64,000 bases of DNA from Apricaphanius iberus (GCA_028564705.1 JAPXFQ010000786.1:1-64000), one strand, 5' to 3'; shown: positions 46,023 through 58,350, numbered from the stretch's first letter. The notes: generated from the letters alone by a model not told the origin. Made by a program: numbers and translations.

Positions 46023-49000
46023 TTTTATTTCCTGATCATATTATAGCGTCTTTTATGGATGACTCCCATTTTTTGTATTGAATTCCAAAATTAAAATTTT
46101 ATCCCTACAGACGGCATAAACAAGTGAAATTTTCTGTATTTCAGTTTTTAAAAAGGCATACCAGTCCATGGCCTTTTTCAAAAATGATAAGTGATCCATA
46201 ATAATAACTGATCATTGTTGTGATGGTTCATTTCCCTCGCTCTCTTCCTCACATTAATTCTAATTATGGCCAAGCTGTTTCAAAGTCCCCCCTCTACAAG
46301 AATTTTTGGTGTCAGATTTTCTGTCAGAGCTGCTTCTCCTAGATAAGACAAGAAGAGGAGCCAACATTCCTCACTGCCAGGAAAGCAGCAGATTTATCAG
46401 ATGATGCAGCCACAGCCAAACATCTGTTAAAACACTGCCAAGCTAGCTCTAATATGGATATGTGAACACAGTATTAGGAATTTGTGACAAAGACTGTATG
46501 TGACGTTAGTCATTTTTATAAAGCTTGGGAGTTTATGCAAAACTAAACATACATAAATAAACCAGATGGCAGCAGCATCTTTTTGAGTTAAAACCAGCAA
46601 ACAGCATAGAGGCTATAAAAAAAACTGTTTCCTTGATGTTAAACCCAATGAGGCTTTAGCACATTGCTAAAGGGTGATATGGAAATGTTTTGACAAAGCT
46701 TGTCTTGTTATTTTTCAGGGAGTTCATATACAGCCAGACAGACCTGAAATTAAACTAATCCGTGTTTTCGACACAGCTTGTCTAGTATATTTTAAAAAAA
46801 TAACAAATTGTGTAGCTGGAGAAAATTTCTAATAATGAACTCATAGTAATTCAATAATTTATAAATAATTTGAATTGTTCCTGCTCCAAAAAGCCTTGAT
46901 CATCTGATTCTATTTTATTTCCCCCTTGTTCAAGGTTCAACTGGTTGCCTGTGAATAAGGTTACAATGGTATAAAGGCCCAGATATGGTTGGATAACAAG
47001 TAGCTGCGTCAATCGGGAAGAAAGGCCTGCAATTAGGAGTCTGTAGCTGTATGGAGTCTGGGGAGGAACTCTGGATTTGACTCTGCATGTGTCTTTTCCT
47101 TTTCGGCGAATTCCACCAGAAGTTCTGTGTGAGCTGAGGACATGTCCATCAAGTGTTGAGGGCAGTCAGATCTTGGTACCTGAATGTCAAACCATCTTGG
47201 GAAAAAACTCAAGTCCTTTTTGCGATTCCCAAGCTCTTTGTGTGCAAATTCTCCTGAGACTACCTGTTAACCTTATCCAGTGACAGACCTGTTTATCTTC
47301 TCTGTGCTCCTTCCAAGGTTTTCCTCAGTGCAACTTCCTCATGATCACTTTTTCAGTTTCTTTGCAAGCCTTGGTTCACCTTCCACGTTTGACTGCCTCC
47401 AAGATACTAGTTCTCCTGTGATCCATGCTCCATCTCCTTGCCTAACCCTCCCAGATACAGATATTAATCAATGAAACAATTGAATAGCTATAAATTAGAC
47501 ACTTCACTTTTTAAAGTTTTTGTAAAAATGTAAAAATGATTAAATTAGGACACCCCGACAGATGCGATATGTCTCCCATGCAATGCATTTTGGTGTGTTC
47601 CTGATCTTTGAAGTGAAAATGAACACCATGTGAAGATAGAAATTGTTGTCTTCCTTCGGGAAGAAAACTGTTAAAGAAAGTTTGAAATGTGCCATTCCAT
47701 TGTACTTAAAATTGTGTTCAAGACAAGCATATTCAAAGTAACTGCCTGCGTGGTTTGAGATGTGTGTTGAATCAAGATTACCTTAAAAGGAGACCGCAAC
47801 ATGTGAAAATAAATCTTTAAAATGCTTAAATACAGGACTTACAGCAACCTATAGTTACTTCTGATCTGAAAAGTGTATACCTCTAGAATCAGAAAGACAC
47901 GTCTCAAATTAAAATTTCATTAGAGGTGTGCAAGGAGGAAACTTTTGCTCTGCAAGAAAAACACAAAGTACAGACTTAAGTATGCCACAGAGAAAAAGAG
48001 GAATTGTTGAATCTTTTTTTATTTTATTTTACTTTTTTACGGATTGGTCTAAAATATACTTAGACACTGGAACAGAAGGCATGTTTCACCTAAACCCAAT
48101 AAAAATGTCCAGGGCCAGAGTCTCATACAAACTGAGAAGTAGAGAACAAGGAGTCTTGGTTTGGGCACACTTTACTGCAGAACATGGTCAGCTCACCATC
48201 AGGACATGCAGGCCATGGTCAGCTCACCATCAGACAATCCACAGTTTATTGTACAGTGAAAAAAAAAGTGTGCAAATAAAATTTGAGACTATCTATAAAT
48301 CCACCAAGAACTAGCTGAAGACTAATAAATAGGAAAGTTCAGAGCTGGGACAAACCCCATATCTTTATCCTTTTGAAATGCAATGGGTTGACTTGAAACA
48401 GGCTATACCATACCAAAAAGAAAGACCTTATACAGCTTAAAGGTTAAAGTGGGGAGTGGGGTGAACTTTTTCTTAACAATGTCATAAACTAGTAGATGCC
48501 AACAAGACATGTTTTACTGAAGTAGATCATTTCAGCCATAAGGGATAAAAAAGCATTTAGACATACCATCAAAAAGTGTCAAAATTTTTGTGAAACAAAC
48601 AACTTGAGATGAACATTTACAAAATAATACAGTTTCACTTTTCTATTTCCTTGTCTTCTTTTTCATCTTATCAGGGATGGCTTATTTAATTATTTTGCAG
48701 ATTTCTGATCAACCTTGAGGGTTGAATGAGAAAATGCAGAAGTGGCAATTTTTCTTCTGTTTATTGATCAAAAACAGACAACAAAGTTCACACAAAGATG
48801 AATGACTGTGATTAATGTGACGCTTCTGTCATTTGTTTGTGATTTATTCTCCTAACTTTTTCTAACTAAAAATCCAAAAGTGCAAATATTCTTTGTTATT
48901 CTGATTGTTGACAAAACTAAATTGATCAATTTTAAAATAAAGTTTGACTGATACCATTTTAATAAATAGAACTGATGTGGGGTTTCTTGGTTTTTGTGGC

Positions 49001-50575
49001 GCTACAAAGTAAGAGGTACTTCTCTGATAATTATTTAAGAAATCAAACCAGATTTTGGATGCAAAATTGTTTTTACTGTTTTATGTTTTTTTGCACTTTG
49101 TATGTCACAGTGAATTTTAGGAAATCCAGCCCTTGTAACAAGAATGCAAAGAATCAAAAATACCTTTGACCACTAAATTGAATTTGTAGAAGAATGGCTT
49201 CAATATTTCAGCATGTGAAGAAAAAAAATCTATACTCAGTTATGAATGTGTTTGGTAAAGATTTAGATTCTTCTTTAATCACAGAAGTCTAGCTTTCATT
49301 TTAGTAGCACAATCTGGCATTCTTGTACACTTTTAACGTAAAAATTATTCTTCACACACTAACTGGCTTTGCTGTCTTGGTTGGAGTATTACCTTTCTTT
49401 CTTCAATTATTATGCTAAATAATAAAAAGTATACTAATCATTTGGTAAAAGCTAATTCCTTTCATAAAATATAAAGCTCAAAAGTTATTATTGTACACAG
49501 CATATTTGTGCTGCTTCTTCTACACCATACAAATGTAACTAAATGATAAAAAGTATCCATATGGGAAAGTTGCAATATACTTTCTAAAAACTTAGCCTTC
49601 TGTAAAAAGATCTACAATTTAGATCATGACTGTTTATATACTAAAAGGCATAAAAAATTTGCTGTAAATGAAACTATTTTCTCCTCTACCATCGAAATGT
49701 GTTTTCTGACTCTCATTTTCCTATCGCCCAAAGCAGAAAGACTCTAGACTCAAACTTTTCGGAACTGAAGTTATTTTCAATACATTGTGCAGACTTTTTC
49801 TGATGTTTAATCTGTCAGGTAAAGTACTGTATGAGAGAAACTTACTTGTGAATGTTTCAGGTGCAACTCTGGGGAAAACATTCTTCAGCTCTTCTGGTTT
49901 TGTAACGGGTTTTTCTCCAAAGTGGAGCAGAATACTGAAACTGTTGCATTAGTTTTTTTAAGCATCAACTGGTAGCATGTATTTCTTATATGTTTCTACA
50001 GAAAACACATATTTGTTTTAAATTTCTCTTGACGGGGATTCTTTTATGGGGACAAGGAGGACCTGCCGGTTTCACACCCAAATTCCATAAGAAGGAGTCC
50101 GATCCCATGAGTCCCTCTCCTCCGCTGACTTAATTTCCACGCCGTAGTCAGCGGCACCATCAAAGCAAGTCTTCTTCCGGGCTGGAAGAGCGAGCTGTCA
50201 CCTCGCCGCCAGATGTCAGCTTGTCACCTGCTCTGGCTGTCTCATGTTTAGTCGGCCTGCCAGTCAGCATGCCCGTCTCCATCCCAGTCAGCCCAGTCTG
50301 TCCCTAGAGCCCTATGCCAAGTCGCTTCATTGCTGGCCCCATTCAGCTAAATCTCCTTATCAATGGCCTTTGCATGGACTTTATTCAAACCACCATAAAC
50401 AATCATTTATAACACCTTAACATCATTTGTAATTTGAAAATAGGGTGCTCGTATCATGTTTGGTTTTCAAAAGCTCCAAGTTAGGTGACAACCTCAGACA
50501 ACGTAGACAGTGGTGTAGCCTGAAATTGCTTTTTGGGTGGGCCCAGTAAAAAAATGTGTGGCCAAATAAATATTA
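46023..50575. other. Longest stretch without a recognised element
   Basis: About 4.5 kb. A 128-codon frame at 47,928-48,314 (plus) contains a local tandem duplication (GGTCAGCTCACCATCAG twice, near 48,187 and 48,217) but no motif I know. A GC-richer patch at 50,040-50,320 has no clear frame. If a host regulatory element is present, it cannot be seen from sequence alone. Confidence 0.4.
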
Positions 50576-50692
50576 TTGAGATTAAGTTGTATCCAAGGTT
50601 TCCCTTTGTCACCAATCCTGTTCATAACATTTATGGACAGGATTTCTAGGTACAGCCAAGGTTTTGAGGGGATCCGATTTGGTGGCCTCAGG
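50576..50692 (+). pseudogene. Rex3/RTE RT fragment
   Basis: The frame reads GFPLSPILFITFMDRISRYS, then QGFEGIRFGGLRI. This is the RTE/Rex3 motif B block (GCPLSPILFITFMDRISRRS...GVRFGGLRIAS). Only about 40 codons remain. Confidence 0.75.
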
Positions 50693-50888
50693 ATCCTACA
50701 GCAACAGAGTATCTTCAGTCGGAGTATTCTTCAGTTTCGCTGCAACACAGACCGCTACAGGAAATCCTTTCTCCCCACAGCCATCATGGTCTACAACAAT
50801 TCCTTGAGAAATGAATTAATGAGCTACAACAACAATTGTTTTCACCCCTCTGGGATCAATAAAGTATTTTTGAATTTGAATTTGAATA
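50693..50888 (+). mobile_element. LINE 3' terminal fragment with GAATTT tail
   Basis: It encodes FRCNTDRYRKSFLPTAIMVYN, the end of a LINE polymerase, followed by CTCTGGGATCAATAAAGTAT and TTTGAATTTGAATTTGAAT. It abuts the Rex3 fragment directly. No TSD found. Confidence 0.65.
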
Positions 50889-51826
50889 GCTGTGTAGAAT
50901 CCAATCTGATCGATTGGAGCATCAGCAGAGGAACCAGAATGGTGAAAGAGGAATCAAGAGGCAAATTCTGTCGAGGAGACAAGAGAGATAAATAATCTTT
51001 CACAAGAAGGTAGGTAAAAGTTATTCTTCTGGAGAACAGGAATCTAATTGGGTCTTGTACAACGCTAGGAAGCGGAACCATCTGGCATCAGCTATCAGCA
51101 GCCGCTCCTCTTTTGAGCATGAGCATTGACAAGGAATACCTGGACCTGTGCCTGTCAATCACACCCTACAGAGAGAGGTATAAGGTGCAGAAACACACCC
51201 AAACACCGGCACAGAGACAAGTGACTCCTAACATCTCCTACATTTGGCTTCAGCTGATATCGGTGGAACCTGTTAAAAAAAATGATGGTTGGCTATATGT
51301 GCTAAACATTTGCTAAGCATAGGTGGCAAGGAAGGAACAATATGTTTTATTTGACACAAACCACACTTCCTCTGCCAGTTTAATATCAGTTCAACCATAT
51401 GCAATAGTCCCTGTTGGTGTGATTCGCTGATTTTATGTCTGTAACTCAAAAGTGATGTAGCCTAAATTTATATGCACAAGTAAAGTATATTTTAGTTTAT
51501 GCAAGTCAGTTTTTTATTCTAATGTGGTTTCCAAGGAACAACCGGTCAGCATGTGGAGCTAGCATTTTGCCCACATACAATCTAGCAAAGAACAAAGGTA
51601 TAACATCAAGCTCTAATTTTCCATCTAAATTAGAACTGCTCCAACACTAAATCATATTTATCACTTCAGTGCAATTTACAGAAGATACAGCATCTTGCAA
51701 CAATTGCTGTATGGTTTAAAAAAAGATAAATATCAAGCAAATAGACTGGGCTTCTATTGTTTCATGATATACGTATTTTTGTTGAATTATTAATTTGTTT
51801 TACAAATCATCTATATGATTCATCTA
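50889..51826. other. Non-coding stretch, no recognised feature
   Basis: No recognised element. A 67-codon frame at 51,113-51,316 is without known motif. Confidence 0.4.
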
Positions 51827-52109
51827 TCCATCTTCTGAACCGCTTAGTCCTCCAGGGGTTCCGCAGGGGCTGGTGCCTATCTCCAGCTTTCAACGGGCGA
51901 GAGACGGGGTACACCCTGGACAGGTCGCCAGTCCATCACAGGGCCACATAGAGACAGACAGGACAAACAACCATGCACGCACAAACCCACACCTAAGCAC
52001 AATTTAGAGTGTCATGTTTTTCGACTGTGGGAGGGAACATGCAAACTCCATCCAGAAAGGCCCTGGGCTGGGATACGAACCCACAACCTTCTTGCTGCAA
52101 GGCAGCAGT
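51827..52109 (-). mobile_element. tRNA-derived SINE, partial
   Basis: Antisense TCCATCTTCTGAACCGCTTA, CAACGGGCGAGAGACGGGGT, ACAGGTCGCCAGTCCATCAC, CATGCAAACTCCATCCAGAA, GGATACGAACCCACAACC and TTGCTGCAAGGCAGCAGT. It covers the B-box but not the A-box end. No TSD recognised. Confidence 0.8.
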
Positions 52110-52439
52110 ACTGAATATTTATCAACTCATTTTTCATAAAATTCAGTGATTTCCAAAGTGCTTTTCGGGATAATGAAAATTTTTTCTGCAGTTTTAAAAG
52201 CCTTGGATTGCTGATGATCATTTTCTATATTTTCCCAACAATTGAGCATTTTTATTTGATTTAAATCATGATGATGTTGCAGCACCAACACTAATTTCAC
52301 TATATAATTAGTGATGATAGTGCTTGTAGTTTAAAAAGTAATAATACACCTGCACCCGCCTCTCTGTAACATGGTTTCAACGGTTTTAACTGTTTTTTGT
52401 TTTTTTTTTACCTCTTTATAACTGATTTAAGGGTTTTAT
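52110..52439. other. Short stretch without recognised feature
   Basis: AT-rich, nothing recognised. Confidence 0.4.
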
Positions 52440-52594
52440 TTTTTTAGGACTAGTTTTAACCGTTTTTAACTTTTAGCGAGTTATCTTTTACCGGACAAAT
52501 TTTTAATCAGAGCTCGGACTGCTGCTACCTTCATCATGCCTCCACTCACCTGTAGCTCCGGTGGAATGGCTGTGTCAGGCTAACAAAGAAAATC

Positions 52595-53757
52595 ATGGAA
52601 TTGAAGCAGAGGATATCTACCCTACACCTCATCCAGGACCACGAGCGCAATCTGGACATCATCTTTGGCCGGACTTTCGCTGCCGCCACCAGTGCCCAGC
52701 TGGCCGACACAATCACCTGCCAACCCGGTGAAGCTGCGGAGGGAGAATCCATCGCTGGATCTCCAGGCGGATTCGGACTGATGAACGACAGCGGAGGTAT
52801 AACAACTACGGCAGAGGAGGAGCGCTGGTTCCAGCAGAAGGCTACACCAAAACCCCCCTTCAGCTGCACTTCGGTGCCCCAGGGTGCATGGTCGATGGAG
52901 CAGCCGATACCATTCTCCTCCACCCGGCCTCCTCCACCTGGCCTTCTGCTGTCGAACCGTCTTGGTGCCTTGCAGCACGGCTTTCCTCCTCTGATCGTCC
53001 CTCCGACCACGTCAAAGCCCAGCAGCTCCGCAGGACTGCCGTCCATCCCTTCCCAGCAGTCGGAGCATCAGACAGACTCCGGTAGCCACCCACGTCATGC
53101 CAAACTCTGGACTAAAGCCGGGACCCACGGAGGTCTGCTCCATTACACCCCAAATCCACAGAATGAGTCCTCAGCGCCTGCTAAACATCGCTGCAGTCGT
53201 GTGGAAGGAAAGGTGCCCAACATCCAGCAGGTCCTGGACACTGAGGGATCTTCTGCCAAGCATCAGCCTGCACACCATCCACCCACAATGCTTATCATTG
53301 GAGATTCTATTATCCAGTACATTAGAATGAGAGGAGCTGTTACTCTTTGTTTTCCTGGAGCTACAGTAAAGAAAATTTCCGAACAGATTCAAGACTCCAT
53401 CCAACATCACCCATCTATGAGTAAAGTTATAATTCATGCTGGAACCAATGACATTCGCAAACAGCAATCAGAGCTCTTAAAGCGGGATTTTATTTTATGT
53501 TTAATCTTTTGAAAGGCAAAAAACATGTCTGTTTTTTATCTCTTGCCCCACTCTCAACATCGCAGAGGAATAGGTTATTTCAGCAGCCCTCCGTCCTTAA
53601 ACAACTGGCTTTCCTCTGCCACCGTGATGCACAATATTGGTTTTATAGATAATTTTAACATTTTATGGGGCAGTAGTCAATTGTTTGGGGCAGATGGACT
53701 ACATCTTAACAGAAGAGGGACACGCATGCTTGCATTAAGCCTGTCCTCTATTTGTTA
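52595..53757 (+). pseudogene. LINE ORF1 protein with SGNH-hydrolase (esterase) domain
   Basis: The frame 52,595-53,512 (305 codons) starts with a coiled-coil-like stretch (MELKQRISTLHLIQDHERN), has a long Pro/Ser-rich linker (residues about 50-225), and from residue 232 shows an SGNH hydrolase: MLIIGDSIIQYIRM (GDS with the nucleophile Ser), then VIIHAGTNDIRK (GxND block). The frame breaks near 53,505 with apparent loss of sequence. The catalytic Asp-His block follows in 53,525-53,757 as LFGADGLHLNRRGTRML. CR1/L2-type LINEs are known to carry this domain in ORF1, and its substrate is not settled. All catalytic blocks survive, but not in one frame. Confidence 0.85.
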
Positions 53758-53922
53758 GCCATTTAGCTAACTGACCAAGGATACATCAGAGGCACCCTGA
53801 GGCCGTCTCTCTTTGAAACACTTCCCAGAATACAGTGTGGTAGGAGCCGGCAGCAGCTACTTCGGGGGTAAATTTCCATTGTACATGTAAGTCAACTAAT
53901 TATAGCAGTCGGGCTTATATCT

Positions 53923-53927
<5 letters not shown>

Positions 53928-53976
<49 letters not shown>
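53928..53976. repeat. TA dinucleotide microsatellite
   Basis: About 24 uninterrupted TA units. Confidence 0.98.
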
Positions 53977-53978
<2 letters not shown>

Positions 53979-54335
53979 TTTAGATCCAAAGCAGTTATAC
54001 ATGGTTGGTTAATTGCTTAGTAGTTGCAGCTTCAGTGGTTACGAGATACTAATTCGCGTACACATTTGATTTAACCGACATATACACAATTTAAAAAAAG
54101 TAAAACGCTCGTTATACATTTCCAGTTCCATGGCTGAAGTAATGTTACAATGCTACAATGCTACTATGACGGGCGGGAAGTAAACAGAGCATGTAAACCA
54201 GCAGCCACGCTCACATGAGGTAAGTCTGTTCCAAACCATTTTGTTTGACCAAGGAAGGACAGTGTCCTCGTAACCAAGGCGCCTCGCCTACCCAGGCATT
54301 GCCAAGTTTTAGCATGACTTGTTTTAATTCAACTG
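53977..54335. other. Foreign or deleted-junction sequence inside the LINE
   Basis: Contains GCTACAATGCTACTATGACG and GGACAGTGTCCTCGTAACCA with no LINE coding match. It replaces the endonuclease and RT N-terminus. It may be a DNA-transposon remnant, but no ends were identified. Confidence 0.4.
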
Positions 54336-54339
54336 AATG

Positions 54340-55569
54340 ATTTTATTAATGCTCATAATGTCCTAGAAAAATTTCAGTCTGGTTTTAGGGTGAACCGAAG
54401 CACAGAGAGGGCTCTTTTGAAGATTTTTAACGATTTTAGATTAAACTATGATGCTCAGAAGGTGACAGTGTTGGTTCTACTGGATCTGAGCGCTGCCTTT
54501 GATACAGTAGACCACTCTATTATTTTAACCGAGCCTCTCTGGTGCTTTTTATAAGTGGTTCACATTTTATCTCACAGACAGGGCTTTTATGGTAAGTTTA
54601 GATACCTGTTCCTCTAAGGTCCATAATATCACATGAGGTGTGCCCCAGGGTTCAGTTTTAGGCCCAGTGCTTTTTAACCTGTATATGCTCCCTCTTGGCA
54701 ATGTCATCAGAAGACATGGAGTTAACTTTCACAGTTATGCTGATGATACACAGTTTTACATCTTTGTGTCTCCCGATGACACACTGTCAATGGATGCACT
54801 TTTTAACTGCATTTTAGACATCAAATCCTGGATAGCAGAAAACTTTTTCCAGCTCAACCAGGACAAAACTGAGGTTTTGGTTATAGGTCCTGAGGCTCAG
54901 AGAGAGAAACTTTTACCAAAACTACAATGATTGTCTTTTAATCCATCTTTACAAGTGAAGAACCTGGGCGTGATTTTTGACTCTGAGCTGACTTTAATCC
55001 CCCACATTAAAAACATTACAAAAATTGTTTTTTATCACCTAAAGAACATTGCCAGAGTCCCCCCCGTTCTCTCTCGGGCCAATACGGAGACGCTAATGCA
55101 TGTTTTTATTACTAGTAGAATCAATTACTGTAATGCCCTGCTTTCTGGTCTTTCCAAAAAGACTACCTCAAGTTTGCAGCTTTTACAAAATTCAGCAGCA
55201 CGTGTCCTGATGAAGACCAGGAGGCGGGAGCAAATTACACCGGTCTTAAAATCACTGCATTGGCTCCCCATATGTTTCAGGATCGATTTTAATGTTCTTT
55301 TAATGGTTTTAAAGTGTCTTAATGGTCTTGAGCCTTCTTATCTTTCTGAAAAGCTTTTACCATATGAAACCTCGCTGTCTCTGCACTTCTCTGACAGCCA
55401 TCTCCTTATCATCCCCAAAGTCAGGACATGCACTCATGGTGAGGCGTCTTTTAATTATTATGGCCCTCACCTCTGGGACGGGCTGCCAGAGGACCTCAGG
55501 GCCGCAGAGAACGTTCATATTTTTATGAGCAGGCTCAAGACTCAACTTTTTAACCGAGCTTTTAACTGA
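54340..55569 (+). pseudogene. L2-type reverse transcriptase, 3' two thirds
   Basis: Order of blocks: FQSGFRVNRSTERALLKI (54,372), VLVLLDLSAAFDTVDHSI (motif A, 54,470s), a shift, GVPQGSVLGPVLFNLYMLPL (motif B, 54,638), FHSYADDTQFYIF (intact YADD, 54,733), FFQLNQDKTEVLVIGP, stop at 54,928, then an open 212 codons (54,931-55,569) with LQVKNLGVIFDSELTLIPHI, LNGLEPSYLSEKLLPYE and the C-terminal GEASFNYYGPHLWDGLP. The single TGA at 54,928 and one upstream frame change are the main defects after motif B, so this copy is fairly young. Confidence 0.9.
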
Positions 55570-55961
55570 TTATTATTTATTAATATATGTTTAATCGGTC
55601 CGCATGTTTGACCTGATTTAATTTTTAGTTTAGCTTTTAACTGATGATTATTATTTATCGTTAATCTGCTTTGCATTTTTATTTTGATCCTTTTCTTATC
55701 ATTGTTTTACACTTAATAATTTAAAACATTATCAGTCTTAACATTTTTATCGTTTCTTACTAATCTCATTATGTAATGTTTACTTTATATTTTTAGCTTT
55801 TAAGTGTGTGTGTGTATGGCAGATGGGTTGGGTTGGGGGGTGTAGTTGCAATGATGGTTTTATTTTTTGTTTTGGGGGGGGGTCATTTTAAATATGTAAA
55901 GCACTTTGAGAAGCTGTGGTTTGACAAGTGCTTTATAAATAAAGTTTGATTTGATTTGAAA

Positions 55962-57522
55962 ACGTCACCATCATCTTAAATCTTTCCGAGGTCCATTGGG
56001 ATTACTGGCTCAAGGAAAAAGAGACACTCACTTTTTATGTTGTCTTTTTATTTTATTTTCAGCCTATATAGATAAAAGTGTGGTTTTTTTGTGTTTTTTT
56101 TTTTTAAATAAATGTGCATTTTTATGCCAGCAGGCACTCTGTGACTGTTTTTCTACAGTTAAATTCAGTTATAAAAATCACATTATATAGTCTTACCTAT
56201 TGTAGCACAATATATCGCAATGTAATATAATTGTGAAATAAGTGATTTGCGTGCCCCCTACCGTGATACATATCCTATCATCAGATTATTGCCAATATAC
56301 AAACCTAGTGCTGAAGTATGCACTCCTGACAGCATAATTTATTGATTGATATAAGCAATAGAGTCTAGCCTGCCGTTATGACACTGATCCTTAAGGAACA
56401 TAAAAAGATTTGCGATATAAAAAGGTAAAAGATTCCAAATGGTAAAGAAAAATGAAAGCAATTCCCTGAATGAAAAAAAAAAAGCTACACCTTTGTCCAC
56501 AGCTTCACATGTACACCAAAGATTATGTATTTGGGTGAAAAGAATGTCACTGATGGAGAGTTGTTATTTATTTATAACAATCTGGTTAGATAAAAATAAC
56601 AGGGGTTAAAAAAAGACTTGGAATTTTGCCCATGGACAACTAGCACTTCAGCGAAGTTAAATTAAATTTATTTTAGAAAATTGTTTAAGCTGGTAGGAAG
56701 GAGTGAAACAAACTCCACAGGCAATCAATAAAACAATTTTAACATCACCCTTGTGTGTGATTCCATTTGAAGATTACCGAGAGCACTGCTAATTGTGAAC
56801 AGTAAAAAGCCATATTGAGGTGTGTTTTTCATATTTTTTAAAAAGATTTACTTATTCAATCCCCTTAGCAGAAAATTAAATCTAAATCTTCCAAGTGAAA
56901 AGGTATTGGTATCAATTGCACACTATCCCCAAATGTCTAATTTGTGAGTTACTTCTTTGTGCTTATAACTGCTGGAGCGCATTTGCAATTTTACCAGACT
57001 ATTAGCATTCAGTTCCAATTAGAAGCTGTCTAATAGATGTTGACAATGAATCTACTCCACTTTAAAATCTGGGAAGCTTAACTCTTCAGATGAGTAGGAA
57101 CGGCTCATCAGCAGCTGCCCCAGATACTTTAGAGATTCAGTGTGACAACTCCAAACCACATGGCTTGTAGAATCTGACCCACATCTAAGGATGTTAGGGG
57201 AGACGGTCCGAGGGTTAGAGTCGTGACAGAATTTACAAAGAGTAATTTACATTCAAAGCAAGCTGTACTGCAAGATAACCCAGGGGTTCAAGTTTCCTGC
57301 ATTTTCAATTATCTGGCAGGTACTAGAAGTGCTATTGAATAGTTGGTTTTTGACTGACTGAAAATAGTATTTGAACTCGCCCACTCTGGCCTGAAAAGTG
57401 TTTTTAGATTATTTAAAACAATGAATATTTTACACTTGTGGAAGAATATAAATTTAAAAAACAGGAAAGAAAAAGCCATGAATATTTTAGGATTATTTTT
57501 ACAAAATGGCTGCAAAGCATCC
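55962..57522. other. Non-coding stretch, no recognised feature
   Basis: AT-rich, with T-runs near 56,088-56,105 and A-runs near 56,472-56,484. No element or gene recognised. Confidence 0.45.
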
Positions 57523-57537
57523 ACTGTGATTATTGCC

Positions 57538-57847
57538 ATCCATCCATTTTCTTAACCGCTTCATCCTTAATGGGGCGCGGGGCCCCCTATCTTCAGCTGT
57601 CAACGGGCGAGAAGCAGGGTACACCCTGGACAGGTCGCCAGTCCATCACAGGGCCACATAGAGACAGACAGGCACTCACACAGAGATCAATTAACCTGAC
57701 AGTGATGTTTTTGGACTGTGGGAGGAAGCCGGAGTACCTGGAGGGAACCCACGCATGCACGAGGAGAACATGCAAACAAGAAAGGGATACGAACCCACAA
57801 CCTTCTTGCTGCAAGGCAACAGTGCTAACCACTGCGCCACCATGCAG
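57538..57847 (-). mobile_element. tRNA-derived SINE with 15-bp TSD
   Basis: Antisense orientation: ATCCATCCATTTTCTTAACC at the tail, CAACGGGCGAGAAGCAGGGT and ACAGGTCGCCAGTCCATCAC in the body, GATACGAACCCACAACC (B-box) and CACTGCGCCACCATGCAG (A-box end). Flanks ACTGTGATTATTGCC at 57,523-57,537 and 57,848-57,862 are identical. Such a long perfect TSD argues for a fairly recent insertion. Confidence 0.9.
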
Positions 57848-57956
57848 ACTGTGATTATTGCCTGCAAAAAACAAACTTAATTAAACTGGTATTATTAATT
57901 TTCTAGCCCAGTAACTACTATTTTATTAGACCAACCATCAATATAATATAATAATT

Positions 57957-58300
57957 TTATATTCTCTTAGAAAGGCTTAAGCATGCTGCAGGGATCAAGG
58001 GAAAAACACTAGGCTGGTTTAAATCATATCTTGTTGACAGATTCCAGTTTGTTCATGTAAATGTTAAATTTTCTACACACTCAAGGGTTACTTGTGGAGT
58101 ACAACAGGGTTCTATGCTTGGACCAATCATGTTTACTACATATGCTTCCATTTGGTAAAATAATTAGACAGCATGGTATGAATTTCCACAGCTATGCAGA
58201 TGATACAAAACTCAATTTATCCAAAAATCCTGATGAATCCAATCAACTAGATTACAGGCATGTCTCAGAGACATAAAAACCTGGATGACTAAACTTTCGA
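57957..58300 (+). pseudogene. L2 RT fragment (motifs B-C)
   Basis: Continuous similarity to the L2 copy at 38,180-38,510: LGWFKSYLVDRFQFVHVNVK, then CGVQQGSMLGPIMF (motif B), LPFGKIIRQHGMNFHSYADD (motif C intact) and LSKNPDESNQL. Frameshifted near 58,130, and lacks 5' and 3' parts. The SINE at 58,351 lies just downstream. Confidence 0.85.
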
Positions 58301-58350
58301 CAGGTACCTGGACAGGTATAGAAAAAATTCAGAAACAAAAGTCCAGTTGC

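Larger units (their letters stand above)
52440..55961 (+). mobile_element. L2-type LINE with esterase ORF1, internally deleted
   Basis: The element begins in a TTTTAACCGTTTTTAAC-rich 5' region, carries an ORF1 with an SGNH-esterase domain (52,595-53,757), loses the endonuclease and the first part of the RT, and continues with RT and C-terminus (54,340-55,569). The 3' UTR ends with TTTATAAATAAAGTTTGATT then TGATTTG at 55,961. A TA-dinucleotide run and about 400 bp of unrelated sequence fill the junction (53,760-54,335). Confidence 0.8.

Noticed and set aside
47928..48314. 128-codon frame with a local tandem duplication
   Set aside because: A resemblance to a transposase was considered, but no DDE or helix-turn-helix block is visible.
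52546..53046. 166-codon minus-strand frame rich in Gly/Arg
   Set aside because: Antisense of the LINE ORF1. It has no recognisable domain, and the composition follows from the Pro/Ser codons on the other strand.
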